From: Myxococcus eversor
GTDB lineage: Bacteria > Myxococcota > Myxococcia > Myxococcales > Myxococcaceae
Assembly: GCF_010894455.1 (NCBI RefSeq)
Contig: NZ_JAAIXY010000013.1
Location: 62,001 to 126,000, forward strand
Direction of reading: 5' to 3'
DNA: 64,000 bases
Below, piece by piece: positions 25,209 through 34,735 of this stretch. Numbering within the stretch: the stretch's first letter is position 1; each line of letters opens with the position of its first letter. The notes under the pieces are model-generated. The model was given only the letters and a program-made list of their open reading frames with translations. It ran no database searches and was not told the origin of the DNA. The position numbers and the translations under genes were made by a program.

Positions 25209-27046
25209 CACAGGCCCCTCCGCAGCTCGGACTGCTCGAAGAGATATCGGAGGAAGGGCCGCAGCTTGCGCTCCCTGGAGACGAACTCCCTCGCGAGCTT
25301 GTCGATGAAGCCCTTCTCCGTGGCCGGATTCAGCTCCCGACCGATGAACATCGCGTAGAGCTTGCGCGCGGCGCAGCGGTCGAACTCACCGGAGCGGACG
25401 AGCAGCTTGCCGAAGCCCAGCGGGCCCATGGTGCCATCGCCATGTTCACCCAGCAGCGTGTACGACTCCGGCATCGTGTCGAGCAGCACCGCCTCCGGAT
25501 TCGCCTTGAGCTGCTCCGGCGTGACAGGGGTCAGCACCGTGTTGGGCACGAAGGCGTTCTTCCAGCGCTGGCCCGGCGCATTGCCGATGTGCGGATACTG
25601 TCCGGACAGCCACTCCGCGGTGACGCGCTGGTTGCCGATGCCCCCGATGAAGGGCCACGGCACGTAGTAGCTCGGGAACGGAGTGAAGTCCCAGCGCTTG
25701 AAGGCGATGGCCGCGGGGTCCAGCGTCTTGTGGCAGTGCAGGCACGTCCCGCCGGTCGCCGGGTCGATCTCCAGCGGCGGGAAGTGCACGTCCGCGGGAG
25801 GCGGGGAGAAGTTCTGGCAGGCGAAGATCTCCAGGAAGCGCGCGGCCCGGACGCGCTCGCGCGGGAACGAGGACATGGACCCCATCATCGTGAGCACCCC
25901 GGCGGCGGGCAGGCCCAGGGGCGCGTCCTTCGTCGTGCGCGGGTCGAAGCGATAGGTGCGCTCCATGCTGCCGGAGCGGGTCTTGTCGGGAGTGAGCGAG
26001 AGGTGGAAGGGCTCCAGCTCCTCCACCACGAACTCGCGCCACGCCAGCGGGTCGTTCGGCGTCGGATGCAGCGGGTCGCGCGGGGCGTTGCCCACGTCCG
26101 GACGCCACCACGTGGTGTTCTGGTCCACGGAGGTGCTGCCCATCTGCCGGCCGAAGCGGATGTACAGCGCCCGCAGCCAGTTGGTGCCGACGGAGTAGTT
26201 GCCGACGACGAGGTCCGAGAGCGGCCGGTCATGCCATGCCAGGTGCGCGAACAGGCGCGCGGGCTCCTCGTAGGGGTGGCGGCGCTGACCACTGAGGCTC
26301 GAGGTGCCCGTGGAGTTCAGGCCGGCGAGCGGCGAGCACCACATCAAATTGGGGCCACACCCGCAGCCCCGGACCAGCACGGGGTCGTAGTAGCCGCCGT
26401 AGGCGATGCCACAGTCGTTGACCTTCCCCGTGGCGGTGTCCGTGACGGTCTTGACGTCGGAGCCCGCCAGGCCCAGCACCTGGACCATCGTCCCCGGAGC
26501 CCACCAGGGCTCGACGGTGTGCACCACCGGCACGGCGGGATTCCCGCTCCCATCCTTGTCGGAGCACTGCTGCCCCGGGTCCCCCGAGGCGAACTCGTTC
26601 ACCGCGTAGTACGCGCCCGGGTGCGGGGTGTTGTCGGCGCACCGGTGAAGGTGTCCTGACATGTCGCCCTGGTACGCGTCGCCGTTGGCGCCCGTGGTGT
26701 AGGCGCCCACGGCGATCCACTCGTGTCCGAAGCGCAGCATCCGCTCGTAGAACTTCGGAGAGGCGAGCACCTCGTCGAGCGTCGAACGCAGCAGCGAGGC
26801 GCGCGCCTCGGGCGAGGCCGTCGCGGCCATGGCCTCGTACTGCTCCAGGGTGGGAGTCGTCCCCGTGAGGCCGAGCACGATTCGCCGCAGCAGGCGCGTG
26901 TCGCTCATCTGGTCCTGGGGTGGGTCGACCGGAGACGTCGGCTCGGGTTCGCATTGCTGCGCGTGCGCGTCGGGCACGCCGAGCCCGGACGTCGCGAACA
27001 GCACGGCCGCGAGGGCCGCGCTCTTCAAGTGCAGGTGCCAGTGCAT
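25208..27046 (-). CDS. DUF1588/DUF1592-family exported protein with CxxCH motif
   Basis: ATG 27046 gives a normal signal peptide (MHWHLHLKSAALAAVLFATS ... AHAQ); the frame is open 9 codons further upstream. The 612-residue product begins with SDTRLLRRIVLGLTGTTPT, the conserved start of planctomycete-type DUF1549/1592 domains. It later holds TCLHCHKTLDPAAIAFKRWDF-type sequence, the DUF1588 heme-like motif. It ends in a helical DUF1585-like region (LYAMFIGRELNP). First gene of the operon with the cytochrome-like lipoprotein and the DUF1552-type protein. The function is not established for any family member. Confidence 0.8.
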   Translation of the reverse strand: MHWHLHLKSAALAAVLFATSGLGVPDAHAQQCEPEPTSPVDPPQDQMSDTRLLRRIVLGLTGTTPTLEQYEAMAATASPEARASLLRSTLDEVLASPKFYERMLRFGHEWIAVGAYTTGANGDAYQGDMSGHLHRCADNTPHPGAYYAVNEFASGDPGQQCSDKDGSGNPAVPVVHTVEPWWAPGTMVQVLGLAGSDVKTVTDTATGKVNDCGIAYGGYYDPVLVRGCGCGPNLMWCSPLAGLNSTGTSSLSGQRRHPYEEPARLFAHLAWHDRPLSDLVVGNYSVGTNWLRALYIRFGRQMGSTSVDQNTTWWRPDVGNAPRDPLHPTPNDPLAWREFVVEELEPFHLSLTPDKTRSGSMERTYRFDPRTTKDAPLGLPAAGVLTMMGSMSSFPRERVRAARFLEIFACQNFSPPPADVHFPPLEIDPATGGTCLHCHKTLDPAAIAFKRWDFTPFPSYYVPWPFIGGIGNQRVTAEWLSGQYPHIGNAPGQRWKNAFVPNTVLTPVTPEQLKANPEAVLLDTMPESYTLLGEHGDGTMGPLGFGKLLVRSGEFDRCAARKLYAMFIGRELNPATEKGFIDKLAREFVSRERKLRPFLRYLFEQSELRRGL

Positions 27047-27374
27047 GCCCGAGACAATAGCATCGGCTGACACAATGAATCACGGGGAGAGATGTCTGTC
27101 ATTCCCCGAGAACGGGGGTGGACTCTCCTCTACACCCGACTGTCTTTCGGGCCCCGGGTGGCGGTGACTGGAGGCCACGGTGGGGTGGACTCCCCACCAC
27201 AGGTTCACGCACCGCGCCATGGGGTTGGCTTGTGGGCAGCCGCCCCACCTCGACTGCTCGACGGGCACGGAGGGCTGACGCTGTCGGGGGCGTGTTTGAC
27301 ATTGCAGGCCGTCGGGCGAACACTGCGCGCGTCCTTCGCTTTCAAATCCTGTCTTCGCGGTTCGAGGTGCGTCC
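27047..27374. other. Intergenic region between divergent genes
   Basis: About 330 bases with no convincing gene. Promoters for the DUF1588-type operon (minus) and the small secreted protein (plus) must lie here. A short inverted repeat (GTGGGG ... CCCCAC) is present around 27180-27200; it may be chance. Confidence 0.4.
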
Positions 27375-27830
27375 ATGCGCAAGCTTCGCCCAGCGGTCGT
27401 TGCCCTCCTGTTCGCGGTCGTCATGGTTCCGGGGCTGGTGGCCGCGGCGAGTCAGGGCGTGCACAGCATCTGGTCGACGAAGGGCGGCGCCGCCGTCATC
27501 AAAGGCACCCTCTTCGCGCCCGTCCTCAATTCCTCGGTGGTGAGCTGGAAGGAAGGCGCGGGGCCCGCGTTCGCGAATGCGCGGATCACGGCGGATGCCA
27601 GTGGCATCGCCACCGTCCTCGAGCTCCACCTGGTGGCCCTCCAGGGCTTGCCGACGAACGACGTGGTGCAGGGCCTCTGGAACGTGACGCTCGATGGCGT
27701 GCTCGTGTGCGCCGCGTGCCCGGGCTACGCCAAGGGGCTCAGTCATCCCGTGGGAAGCCCCTACAACATCGACGTGGACAACTCCTTCTACCGGCTCGAC
27801 GGCATCATCACCTCGCGCTTCGACTACTGA
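27375..27830 (+). CDS. Small secreted protein, unknown function
   Basis: ATG 27375; signal peptide MRKLRPAVVALLFAVVMVPG-LVAAA. The 151-residue product is beta-strand rich (KGGAAVIKGTLFAPVLNSS, GIATVLELHLVALQGLP). It has one close Cys pair (CAAC) and a C-terminus ending FDY. I do not recognise the family. The stop is 4 bases from the stop of the convergent gene. Confidence 0.72.
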   Translation: MRKLRPAVVALLFAVVMVPGLVAAASQGVHSIWSTKGGAAVIKGTLFAPVLNSSVVSWKEGAGPAFANARITADASGIATVLELHLVALQGLPTNDVVQGLWNVTLDGVLVCAACPGYAKGLSHPVGSPYNIDVDNSFYRLDGIITSRFDY

Positions 27831-27834
27831 GGCG

Positions 27835-28719
27835 CTACCTCGACCGGGCGAGGACGATGGGTTCGAGTTGGAACGCCACCGTCGAGAGGGTGATGTGCGG
27901 CAGCGGTGCCCCGAGCACGTGTTCCGCGGGGTCCTTGGGATTGAACCGCACCTCGATTTCCTGTCCGCTCGACAGCTTCCGGAAGCCCTGTTGCTGTTGT
28001 CGCGCCAGGGCCAGATGGGCCCGCCGCTCCTTCCGCGTGGAGGAGGGCGAGTGGTCGCTCGGGGTCATCTTCGAGATGGGCGCCACGGTCTTCACCGCGA
28101 ACGCGTACGTAGTCTCGCCCGCCGTGTAGCGGTAGTGCGCATATTCCCCCTCGCCATGCCCCACCAGCCCCCCAAACCGGGCCACCGCGGGGGTCCACCC
28201 CTCCACCTGGGACGCATCCTGGGGCACCAGGGACTGGGCACGACGCAGGTAGCGCAGTCGCTCGTCCCAGCGGTCGATGTCTCGGAGGACCTCTTCCGCG
28301 GTCGCCGTGAGCGGGTGGAGCACGGCGGCGCGCGTCCCCAGGTAGCGGGGCGGTCGCTCCATCATCGGCTGGAGCAGCGGGTCGAGTACCTCGTGTTGCT
28401 TGGGCTCCGAGACGCAGTAGCGCATCCGGAAGGCGCGGGGCATCACGAGGTCGTCGTACCACTCACGAAAACCCCCGAACATGCCCCGGTGTAGATCGTC
28501 CCACGGCGAGTCGTAGAGGAAGCAGTACTCGGTCTTCCCCACGCAGTACCCATAGAGGAACAGCGTCTCGTCCGCATAGCCCGTCACGCCATAGAGCAGC
28601 GCATCCCCCTCGGCCGTGCGTCCCGTCAGTGGGGCGAACTGATGGACCGGCATCCGGGAATGCAGGGTGCGGAGCTGGTCCAGGAGCGTGCGGACATCGG
28701 TTGGCATTTCAGCGGACAT
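27835..28719 (-). CDS. Hypothetical cytosolic protein, unknown function
   Basis: Start taken at ATG 28719 (MSAEMPTDVRTLL); the frame is open to 28866, but the extra part lacks protein character. The 294-residue product has no signal peptide or membrane helix. It contains DALLYGVTGYADETLFLYGY, then segments with many aromatic residues, and a C-terminal domain with QEIEVRFNPKDPAEHVLG. No family recognised. Divergent from the small membrane-protein gene at 28836. Confidence 0.7.
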   Translation of the reverse strand: MSAEMPTDVRTLLDQLRTLHSRMPVHQFAPLTGRTAEGDALLYGVTGYADETLFLYGYCVGKTEYCFLYDSPWDDLHRGMFGGFREWYDDLVMPRAFRMRYCVSEPKQHEVLDPLLQPMMERPPRYLGTRAAVLHPLTATAEEVLRDIDRWDERLRYLRRAQSLVPQDASQVEGWTPAVARFGGLVGHGEGEYAHYRYTAGETTYAFAVKTVAPISKMTPSDHSPSSTRKERRAHLALARQQQQGFRKLSSGQEIEVRFNPKDPAEHVLGAPLPHITLSTVAFQLEPIVLARSR

Positions 28720-28835
28720 GGGCGGAGACCCCGGCGTTGAGCCTCCATCAAGCCCTGGACGCGGCCTTCCGTCCACCCGAGAGGCATCCCATTCCGCTGC
28801 TGGCCGCCCGCGGGATTTCGAAGTACAAAAACTCG

Positions 28836-29138
28836 ATGGAGAGGATTCGTTGGCTCGCGCTCGCACTGCTGATCCTGTTCTCCGGCTACACCGTTCACGC
28901 GAGTCGGACAGAGTCGTTCTGGACGTCCCTGAAGCGCGTCCTCGCGTTGAGATGGGGCCGTCAGGTGACGATGGACCTCTATCTGGGGCTCTTCTTGTTC
29001 AACTTCTTCGTGTATCTCAACGAAGGCTCGGTCCTTCTGGCACTGGTCTGGCTGGCGCCGACCCTGGTCCTGGGGAACATCGTTCCGCTGATCTACTTCG
29101 TGGTGAACTTCAACTCACTGGTCGGCCACTTCCTGTGA
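28836..29138 (+). CDS. Small membrane protein, unknown function
   Basis: ATG 28836 (MERIRWLALALLILFSGY). The 100-residue product has about three hydrophobic helices: an N-terminal one, LYLGLFLFNFFVYL, and VLLALVWLAPTLVLGNIVPLIYFVV. No strong ribosome site is visible. The frame is open well upstream, but only this part looks like protein. The family was not recognised. Confidence 0.65.
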   Translation: MERIRWLALALLILFSGYTVHASRTESFWTSLKRVLALRWGRQVTMDLYLGLFLFNFFVYLNEGSVLLALVWLAPTLVLGNIVPLIYFVVNFNSLVGHFL

Positions 29139-29355
29139 AGTGTCGCGGTGCGGGGCGTGTCGGGCCGCACATGTCGATGCAGACCCCGTGGAAACCCCCA
29201 TGTCAGCTCGTGGGATTCCACCAGGACTCTGTCTGTCTATGATTGTTTGTGGTGTCTTTGTCCGGTTTGGGAACTTGCGGGGGTTGTCCGGATTTTGATG
29301 GATTCCAAATCTTGGTATCTGTTTTCCAGTCACCCATCCATCCCGGAGGTAGACC

Positions 29356-31077
29356 ATGTCATCACGTCTTCGCAGACATGCCGCTCCCTTGTCGTTGTTG
29401 CTCACCCTGGGGCTCGCCCTGGCCGGATGCCAGAAGGAGAGTCCGCAGGAGTCAGGACAAAGTCGCACCGACATGCCGAGCTCGAACGAGCTGCGCCCCG
29501 GGGACCTGACCTACGTGCGCGAGCTGGCGGCGAAGCATGATGGCGTCGTCGCGCTGGACCTGTCCGATGAGGCCCAGTACCGCTTCCTCCGCTCCCGCGT
29601 GGCGGCGGCGGGCAAGACGCCGGAGAAGTATCCGCAGTTCTTCGCCATGCTCCAATCCGTGCGAGAGCGTCACGCCGCGCGCAAGCACGGCGTGAGCGCC
29701 CAGGCCGCCCCGGAGGTGCCGAGGGACCACATGATTGGCAAGGTCATCGTCGGGCCGGACGGGAGGACGTTCGAGGCGACCGCGTTCTCCACCGTCCAGG
29801 GTGGGGCGGACTACAGCTTCCTGGACGTGGTGGTCTGGGATGAATTCCAGAAGCAACAGGTGTCCGACTATGGATGGGGCGAGGTCTATGCTGATGGCCG
29901 CAAGCTGTGGGCCCGCGCCACCGGAGTGCTCCCGGCGGACCCGAACGCGCTGCTCTTCGTGGACTCCGCGAGCATCGTCTCGTTCAACGGCGAGGAGCAG
30001 GTCGTCTTCAAGTCCCTCACCGTCGCTCCGTCCCCGGGATGTGAAATCATCCATCCTCAGGACCTGGCGCCCGTCGCGAGGCCGGACAACATCGTCACCA
30101 TCTGCCTGCAGCGCAACAACGGGGACTGCGACTACCCGATGGTCGCTATCCAGCAGGTCCAGATTCCCCTCCAGGGAACGATGACCTTCCCCTTCCCGGT
30201 GACCAGCATCAACAACACGGTGGACACGTACGCCAAGCTCGTCGAGGAGAGCGGTGGGCCTCGGCAGATGGCCTTTGGCACCTTCTTCAGCTGGCTGCAG
30301 ATCAACCCCGCGGACCCACGACAGGTGCGGTGGTCCATTCCCCAGAACCAGGGCGTCTTCACCGGCATCCTCTTCAGGCCCTACGAGGACGTGGACCTGT
30401 TCATGAGCATCGACGTGACGATGAACCGAGGGGGGAGGCCGACGCGGGTCGTCAAGCAGTTCTCCTCGTCGCCCACCTTCACGCCGGGCATGGCGTGCGT
30501 GCCGAAGATTCAAATCTCCTACAGCTGCCTGGCGGAAGGCACCCAGGTGAAGCTCGCGGGTGGCAAGAGCGCCCCCATCGAGAGCATCGCCAAGGGCACC
30601 CGCGTGGTGACGGATGGCTCTGGCCAGGCGCTGCGCGTGGCGGATACGACGGTGGGCACCGAGAGCATCCCGATGGTCCACCTCCGCGACGAAGCGGGCC
30701 ATGACCTGCTCCTCACGGGCACGCACCCGGTGATGACGCCGGACCAAGGGGTGGTGTGGGCGGAGGAGCTGAAGGTCGGCAACCGCGTCGTCACTGATTC
30801 GGGTGTCTCCACGCTGGTGAAGGCGGACCGCGAGATGTTCAAGGGCGCGGTGCACAACCTGAAGCTGGACCGGACCTCGCTCAACGAGCGCCGCGAAGCC
30901 AAGGGCAGCACGCTGTATGCCAACGGCTTCCTGGTCGGCGACGTGAGCATGCAGCGCGCCTACGAGTTCAAGGACCGCGCGGCTGTGACGGCGGAGTTGC
31001 TCGCGCGGCTCCCTTCGAAGTGGCAGGTGGATTACCAGAACAGCCTGAAGACGGGTCGGCTCCCCCAGGGCCCCTGA
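29356..31077 (+). CDS. Lipoprotein with C-terminal Hint (intein/hedgehog-type) domain
   Basis: ATG 29356 with GGAGG 8 bases upstream; lipobox LALAGC. The mature protein has a large N-terminal domain (about residues 40-385, beta rich, with FRPYEDVDLFMSIDV). A Hint domain begins at Cys391: CLAEGTQVKLAGGKSAP then IESIAKGTRVV (block A), TGTHPVMTPDQGVVW with the His of the TxxH motif near 457 (block B), and a C-terminal LYANGFLVGDV like hedgehog/BIL domains. There is no HN end motif, so classic splicing is unlikely. Thioester formation and cleavage before Cys391 would fit a hog-like or BIL type. This would release the N-terminal part from the membrane anchor or modify it, which is inference. An AT-rich stretch (29200-29340) upstream probably holds its promoter. 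Confidence 0.87.
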   Translation: MSSRLRRHAAPLSLLLTLGLALAGCQKESPQESGQSRTDMPSSNELRPGDLTYVRELAAKHDGVVALDLSDEAQYRFLRSRVAAAGKTPEKYPQFFAMLQSVRERHAARKHGVSAQAAPEVPRDHMIGKVIVGPDGRTFEATAFSTVQGGADYSFLDVVVWDEFQKQQVSDYGWGEVYADGRKLWARATGVLPADPNALLFVDSASIVSFNGEEQVVFKSLTVAPSPGCEIIHPQDLAPVARPDNIVTICLQRNNGDCDYPMVAIQQVQIPLQGTMTFPFPVTSINNTVDTYAKLVEESGGPRQMAFGTFFSWLQINPADPRQVRWSIPQNQGVFTGILFRPYEDVDLFMSIDVTMNRGGRPTRVVKQFSSSPTFTPGMACVPKIQISYSCLAEGTQVKLAGGKSAPIESIAKGTRVVTDGSGQALRVADTTVGTESIPMVHLRDEAGHDLLLTGTHPVMTPDQGVVWAEELKVGNRVVTDSGVSTLVKADREMFKGAVHNLKLDRTSLNERREAKGSTLYANGFLVGDVSMQRAYEFKDRAAVTAELLARLPSKWQVDYQNSLKTGRLPQGP

Positions 31078-31090
31078 TGGAGTGAGGGCG

Positions 31091-31119
31091 CCCCGCCCTG
31101 ACGTAGAGCCAGGGCGGGG
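31091..31119. terminator. Bidirectional terminator between convergent genes
   Basis: CCCCGCCCTG and CAGGGCGGGG form a perfect 10-bp stem with a 9-nt loop, followed on the plus strand by a short T-containing tail. It lies 13 bases after the Hint-lipoprotein stop and 20 bases from the convergent gene's stop. Confidence 0.75.
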
Positions 31120-31138
31120 GCGTCTGTCTTCACCGACG

Positions 31139-34100
31139 TCAGGGTGCCGGGAAGTGGTCGAAGTGCTGGTCCAGCGTGCGTGTTCCGTCTGGCTGGTTGA
31201 TGCCCGTGGTCAGCCAGGGCGGGACGACGCCGCCCATGACCGCCGGGACATTCATCGGCTGGCGCCGTCTGTCCTGGAACCGCGGCCCCGTCCCCGCCGT
31301 CAGCGCACCCAGACGCAGCCCTGGGAGGGTGGCCGTCCCCGTGTGGCATGAGAGGCAGAAGGCGTTGCCGCTCGTGTCCGGGCGGGGCATCGCCGAATGG
31401 AGCGCGGGCATGGCCAGCATCCCGGCGCGCATGCACCGCGCGGCGAGGCCGGGAGTGGGGTGCGGATTCTTGTGCACCCGGTCGATGCAGAGGTGCTCTC
31501 CGTATTGGGCCGGGTAGTCGAGCGGCTCCGAGTAGGTGCCCAGCCGCATCTGCTCGCAGATGGACCGCCGCATCCCGGGATACAGCGCCGCCCGAGAGCG
31601 CAGCGCTTCCAGCGTCGGAGTCCACGGCTCGGGCTCCCGCCGCGACAGGTCCACCGTCGTGCCGAGCGCCTGGTTGCAGACGAGCTCCTCGGTCCAGGGC
31701 CGCTGCGCGTCGCCCGGTGCCAGGGCGTAGATGCGCAGCTCATCCACCCAGCCGAAGAAGGGCAGCCGCATCTGGCCCGGTACGAAGGCCGGTCCCGGGT
31801 CGCTCACCGTCATCCACGTCCAACCATTCATCGAGTTGAACATCGGGTCGAAGCCCACGTCCCCCGGCGCGACGGTCAGCGTCGAGTGCCACGTCCCATC
31901 GATGTAGAACGCCAGGGTCCGCTGGCCTCCGACGGTGTGAATCTTCATGCCGAAGTGGAAGTAGCGCCCCGCCTGCACCAACGAGCCCAGGTTGACGGTG
32001 TACGAAGCGCCCGTCGCGCCGTTGTACACGGAGAGCTCGTGCCAGACATTGCCGGTGTTGTCCTTCACCTGGACCAGCCCGACCCACGAGTTGTCGGAGA
32101 AGTAGAAGAGGGTGCGTGGCAGGCTCCGCACGAGCGTCGCGCCGGGCCTGAGCACGTTGTCCTGACGTGAGTCGAGCCAGATGCCGAGCAGCCAGTCACG
32201 CTGGGCGCCGTTGACCGGATAGCCCATGTCCATGAGGTCATTCAGGCCATCCAGCCAGACACCCTTGCCGCTGACGCCGCCCAGGGCCACGGGCTCGATG
32301 CGCGCGCCGCCGCGCAGGCGCACGGAGGTGGGGGCCTGCGGTCCATCCGTGCCGAGCAGCGGGCTGCCCGTGGCGGCGTTCTGCGCCAGCGGGTTGCGCT
32401 TGAAGCGGAAGTCGGCGAGCTGGCCGCCGCGCACATAGGCCCAGGCGTCCTTGACGGGCATGAAGCCGTCCTGGGCGAAGGTCTCCGCGCGCCAGGGCCC
32501 ATACGGAGACACGTCCATGCGCATGGCCGCGTTCATGTGCGCGACGACGAAGGCGCGCTTGTTGAGGTAGTCGTCGAAGGCCACCTCGGTGTTGCGCTGC
32601 GTGTTCGACTGGACGTTCCACACCACGTCGAAGGGCAGGGTGGGCCGCATCCCGTCGAAGTGGTTGAGCTGGTTCTCGAAGGAGAAGATCTGGGAGCTTC
32701 CCCGGGGCGTCAGTGACACGTCCGCGCCCGAGTACAGGCGCAGATCATAGGTTCGCTGGTACTGGTCGTCGGTGTGGCCCGCCAGGTCGGTGATGCTCAG
32801 CCCGTTGTCGAGGATGACCGCCTTGCCGCGAGTCCACGCGCCGAGCACGCTGACGGCCTGCGCGGGCGCCCGGTCCGGATTGAAGGTCGCTCGGGTCGCA
32901 TCCGACGGCGGGCCCCAGGTGACATCCGTCTGGGAGATGGTGCTGTAGCGGTCCTCGCGCAGCACCTGCCGCGCGTAGTAGCCGTCATGGGGATTGTTCT
33001 TCGCGGCGAAGAACAGGTTCTTCCCCTCGCGGTCCAACCACGGGTAGGCCCACTGGTTTCGCACGCCGAAGGGCATGGCATTGCCCAGCGTGTCCCGGAA
33101 GGGCTGCGGCCGGCCGTTGACCACCTGGGACTTCGCCAGCTCGTAGCGGCTGTTCACCAGCGGGTCCATGGGCATCATGCTGATGGGCTTGAAGTGCCCC
33201 CAGCTCGAGGCGCGACACACGTCGTCGGAGGCCGCGTAGTACAGGCCATTCATGTTGACGACGAACAGCCGTCCGTCACCGCTCGTCGCGGGCTCGAACA
33301 ACGCATAGGGCCGCTCGTTCGTGCCCCAGCCCGTCACGCCATTCCACGTCCCACCGTTGCCGATGACGCCGTCCTCGTCGTCCTCGACCTGGAACGAGGA
33401 GCGGTAGCTCTGCCGGTCGAAGAACTGGCACCACTTGGGCGCGGAGGCGGACGTGTTGCGCACGTAGACGGGCGTGGGGAGCGGCCACACCGGCACCGCG
33501 ATGTAGCACTGGAAGCCAGGGTTGGCGGTGAACAGGCGCCGCCAGTCGATGGTGTCCGGCGTGCCGGGAACGCTGTACGTGGAGCCCGCGCTCATGTCGC
33601 CCCATGGCGAGTCATGGATGTTGAAGGGGCGGTACGGCGGCAGGTTCCAGGTGGGCAGGGACTTCACCTCGCCCTCCGGGTTGCGAGGGTAGACCCAGAG
33701 GCCCCAGCCCGCGGTGCCCGCCCCGTCGACGGGCTTGCCCGCATCCGTGGACTTCGGCGTGCGCACGAAGACGGTGAGGTCCACCGAGCGAAGCTCCCAG
33801 CGTTTGCCGTCGGAGGCAACCATTCCGTAGACGAGCGACATCTCATAACAGTCGCCTGGGACGGGGGCGGTGCTCACGTCATAGCGGGCCGTGCACGCCA
33901 CGGGGTTGCGCCCATGGCTGCCCTGGAGCTGGGCGGACATCGAGTTCTCACAGGTGGTGCTGTGGAGCGCGTCGGGAAAGTCACCGTTGTTCTTCGCCGT
34001 GAGTCCGGTGGCCATGGGGTTGAAATAGGTGAAGGGGTGCAGGCCCACCGTGTGCGGAGGTTGCACGTACCGGATGCCCTTGCTGGCGAAGTCGTAGCGG

Positions 34101-34660
34101 AAGTCCTGGCCCAGCGTCTCCGGACGGAACGAGTACAGGATGGAGCCTTCCGCGCAGCCACGGCAGCCGCCGCGCACGAAGAGGCGGCCGTCGTTGGTGC
34201 CTCGGTTGAAAGGCAGCACCTGGATGGCATTCGCCGCGTCGCCATTCTCCGGCATCCGGGGCGTGGACCACCCGTTGTCGTACTCGTTCGGCGGAAAGGG
34301 CTGCATCACCCCGGAGAGCGCGGCCGGGCGCAGCGTCAGTGGCGACGCATAGGTGGAGCGATAGGGCCGCCACGCGGGGGACAGCTCCCGGAAGATGCTC
34401 GGCCGCTGCGGGTTCTCCACGTTGTAACAGTTGTCGATGACGCCGTAGTTGTTGAGGCCGGTGGAGCAAGCGCTGGTGCCCACCATGGCCACATCCGTGA
34501 ACCAGGTGGGCGGGTCCAGCGGCGCCTGCTGTGTGCCGACAGCCCCGGGGGCCAAAACCGCCGGCGCCGCGGGCGCCGTGTCACAGGCGATATGGAGTAT
34601 CAGCAGGAGCAGGAAGGCGGATGACAGCCTTCCCGCGAGATGTCTTGGGTTCAGGGGCAT
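31139..34660 (-). CDS. Very large LamG-domain lipoprotein with C-terminal CxxCH
   Basis: Start ATG 34660 (MPLNPRHLAGRL) gives a lipoprotein signal peptide with lipobox LHIAC; the frame extends 9 codons upstream. The 1173-residue product has a long N-terminal region rich in Trp, Tyr and Asn, with a CRGC pair. A LamG/concanavalin-type module lies at about 780-960 (GVWLDGLNDLMDMG, YFHFGMKIHTVGGQRTLAFY, FFGWVDELRIYALAPGD). The C-terminal ~200 residues contain CLSCH near the end. It is a surface lipoprotein, perhaps an adhesin or polymer-binding protein. No catalytic site was recognised. Confidence 0.8.
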   Translation of the reverse strand: MPLNPRHLAGRLSSAFLLLLILHIACDTAPAAPAVLAPGAVGTQQAPLDPPTWFTDVAMVGTSACSTGLNNYGVIDNCYNVENPQRPSIFRELSPAWRPYRSTYASPLTLRPAALSGVMQPFPPNEYDNGWSTPRMPENGDAANAIQVLPFNRGTNDGRLFVRGGCRGCAEGSILYSFRPETLGQDFRYDFASKGIRYVQPPHTVGLHPFTYFNPMATGLTAKNNGDFPDALHSTTCENSMSAQLQGSHGRNPVACTARYDVSTAPVPGDCYEMSLVYGMVASDGKRWELRSVDLTVFVRTPKSTDAGKPVDGAGTAGWGLWVYPRNPEGEVKSLPTWNLPPYRPFNIHDSPWGDMSAGSTYSVPGTPDTIDWRRLFTANPGFQCYIAVPVWPLPTPVYVRNTSASAPKWCQFFDRQSYRSSFQVEDDEDGVIGNGGTWNGVTGWGTNERPYALFEPATSGDGRLFVVNMNGLYYAASDDVCRASSWGHFKPISMMPMDPLVNSRYELAKSQVVNGRPQPFRDTLGNAMPFGVRNQWAYPWLDREGKNLFFAAKNNPHDGYYARQVLREDRYSTISQTDVTWGPPSDATRATFNPDRAPAQAVSVLGAWTRGKAVILDNGLSITDLAGHTDDQYQRTYDLRLYSGADVSLTPRGSSQIFSFENQLNHFDGMRPTLPFDVVWNVQSNTQRNTEVAFDDYLNKRAFVVAHMNAAMRMDVSPYGPWRAETFAQDGFMPVKDAWAYVRGGQLADFRFKRNPLAQNAATGSPLLGTDGPQAPTSVRLRGGARIEPVALGGVSGKGVWLDGLNDLMDMGYPVNGAQRDWLLGIWLDSRQDNVLRPGATLVRSLPRTLFYFSDNSWVGLVQVKDNTGNVWHELSVYNGATGASYTVNLGSLVQAGRYFHFGMKIHTVGGQRTLAFYIDGTWHSTLTVAPGDVGFDPMFNSMNGWTWMTVSDPGPAFVPGQMRLPFFGWVDELRIYALAPGDAQRPWTEELVCNQALGTTVDLSRREPEPWTPTLEALRSRAALYPGMRRSICEQMRLGTYSEPLDYPAQYGEHLCIDRVHKNPHPTPGLAARCMRAGMLAMPALHSAMPRPDTSGNAFCLSCHTGTATLPGLRLGALTAGTGPRFQDRRRQPMNVPAVMGGVVPPWLTTGINQPDGTRTLDQHFDHFPAP

Positions 34661-34735
34661 GCACGCCGTGTAGCAGAGACGTCGCACACGGCGTCAACCG
34701 GGCATGAATGACCCATGCCCGGGTTTCATCAAGGC

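Noticed and set aside
32774-34624. 616-codon plus-strand open frame opposite the LamG lipoprotein
   Set aside because: Mirror image of a real gene; low-complexity Arg/Val/Gly translation and no start signal.
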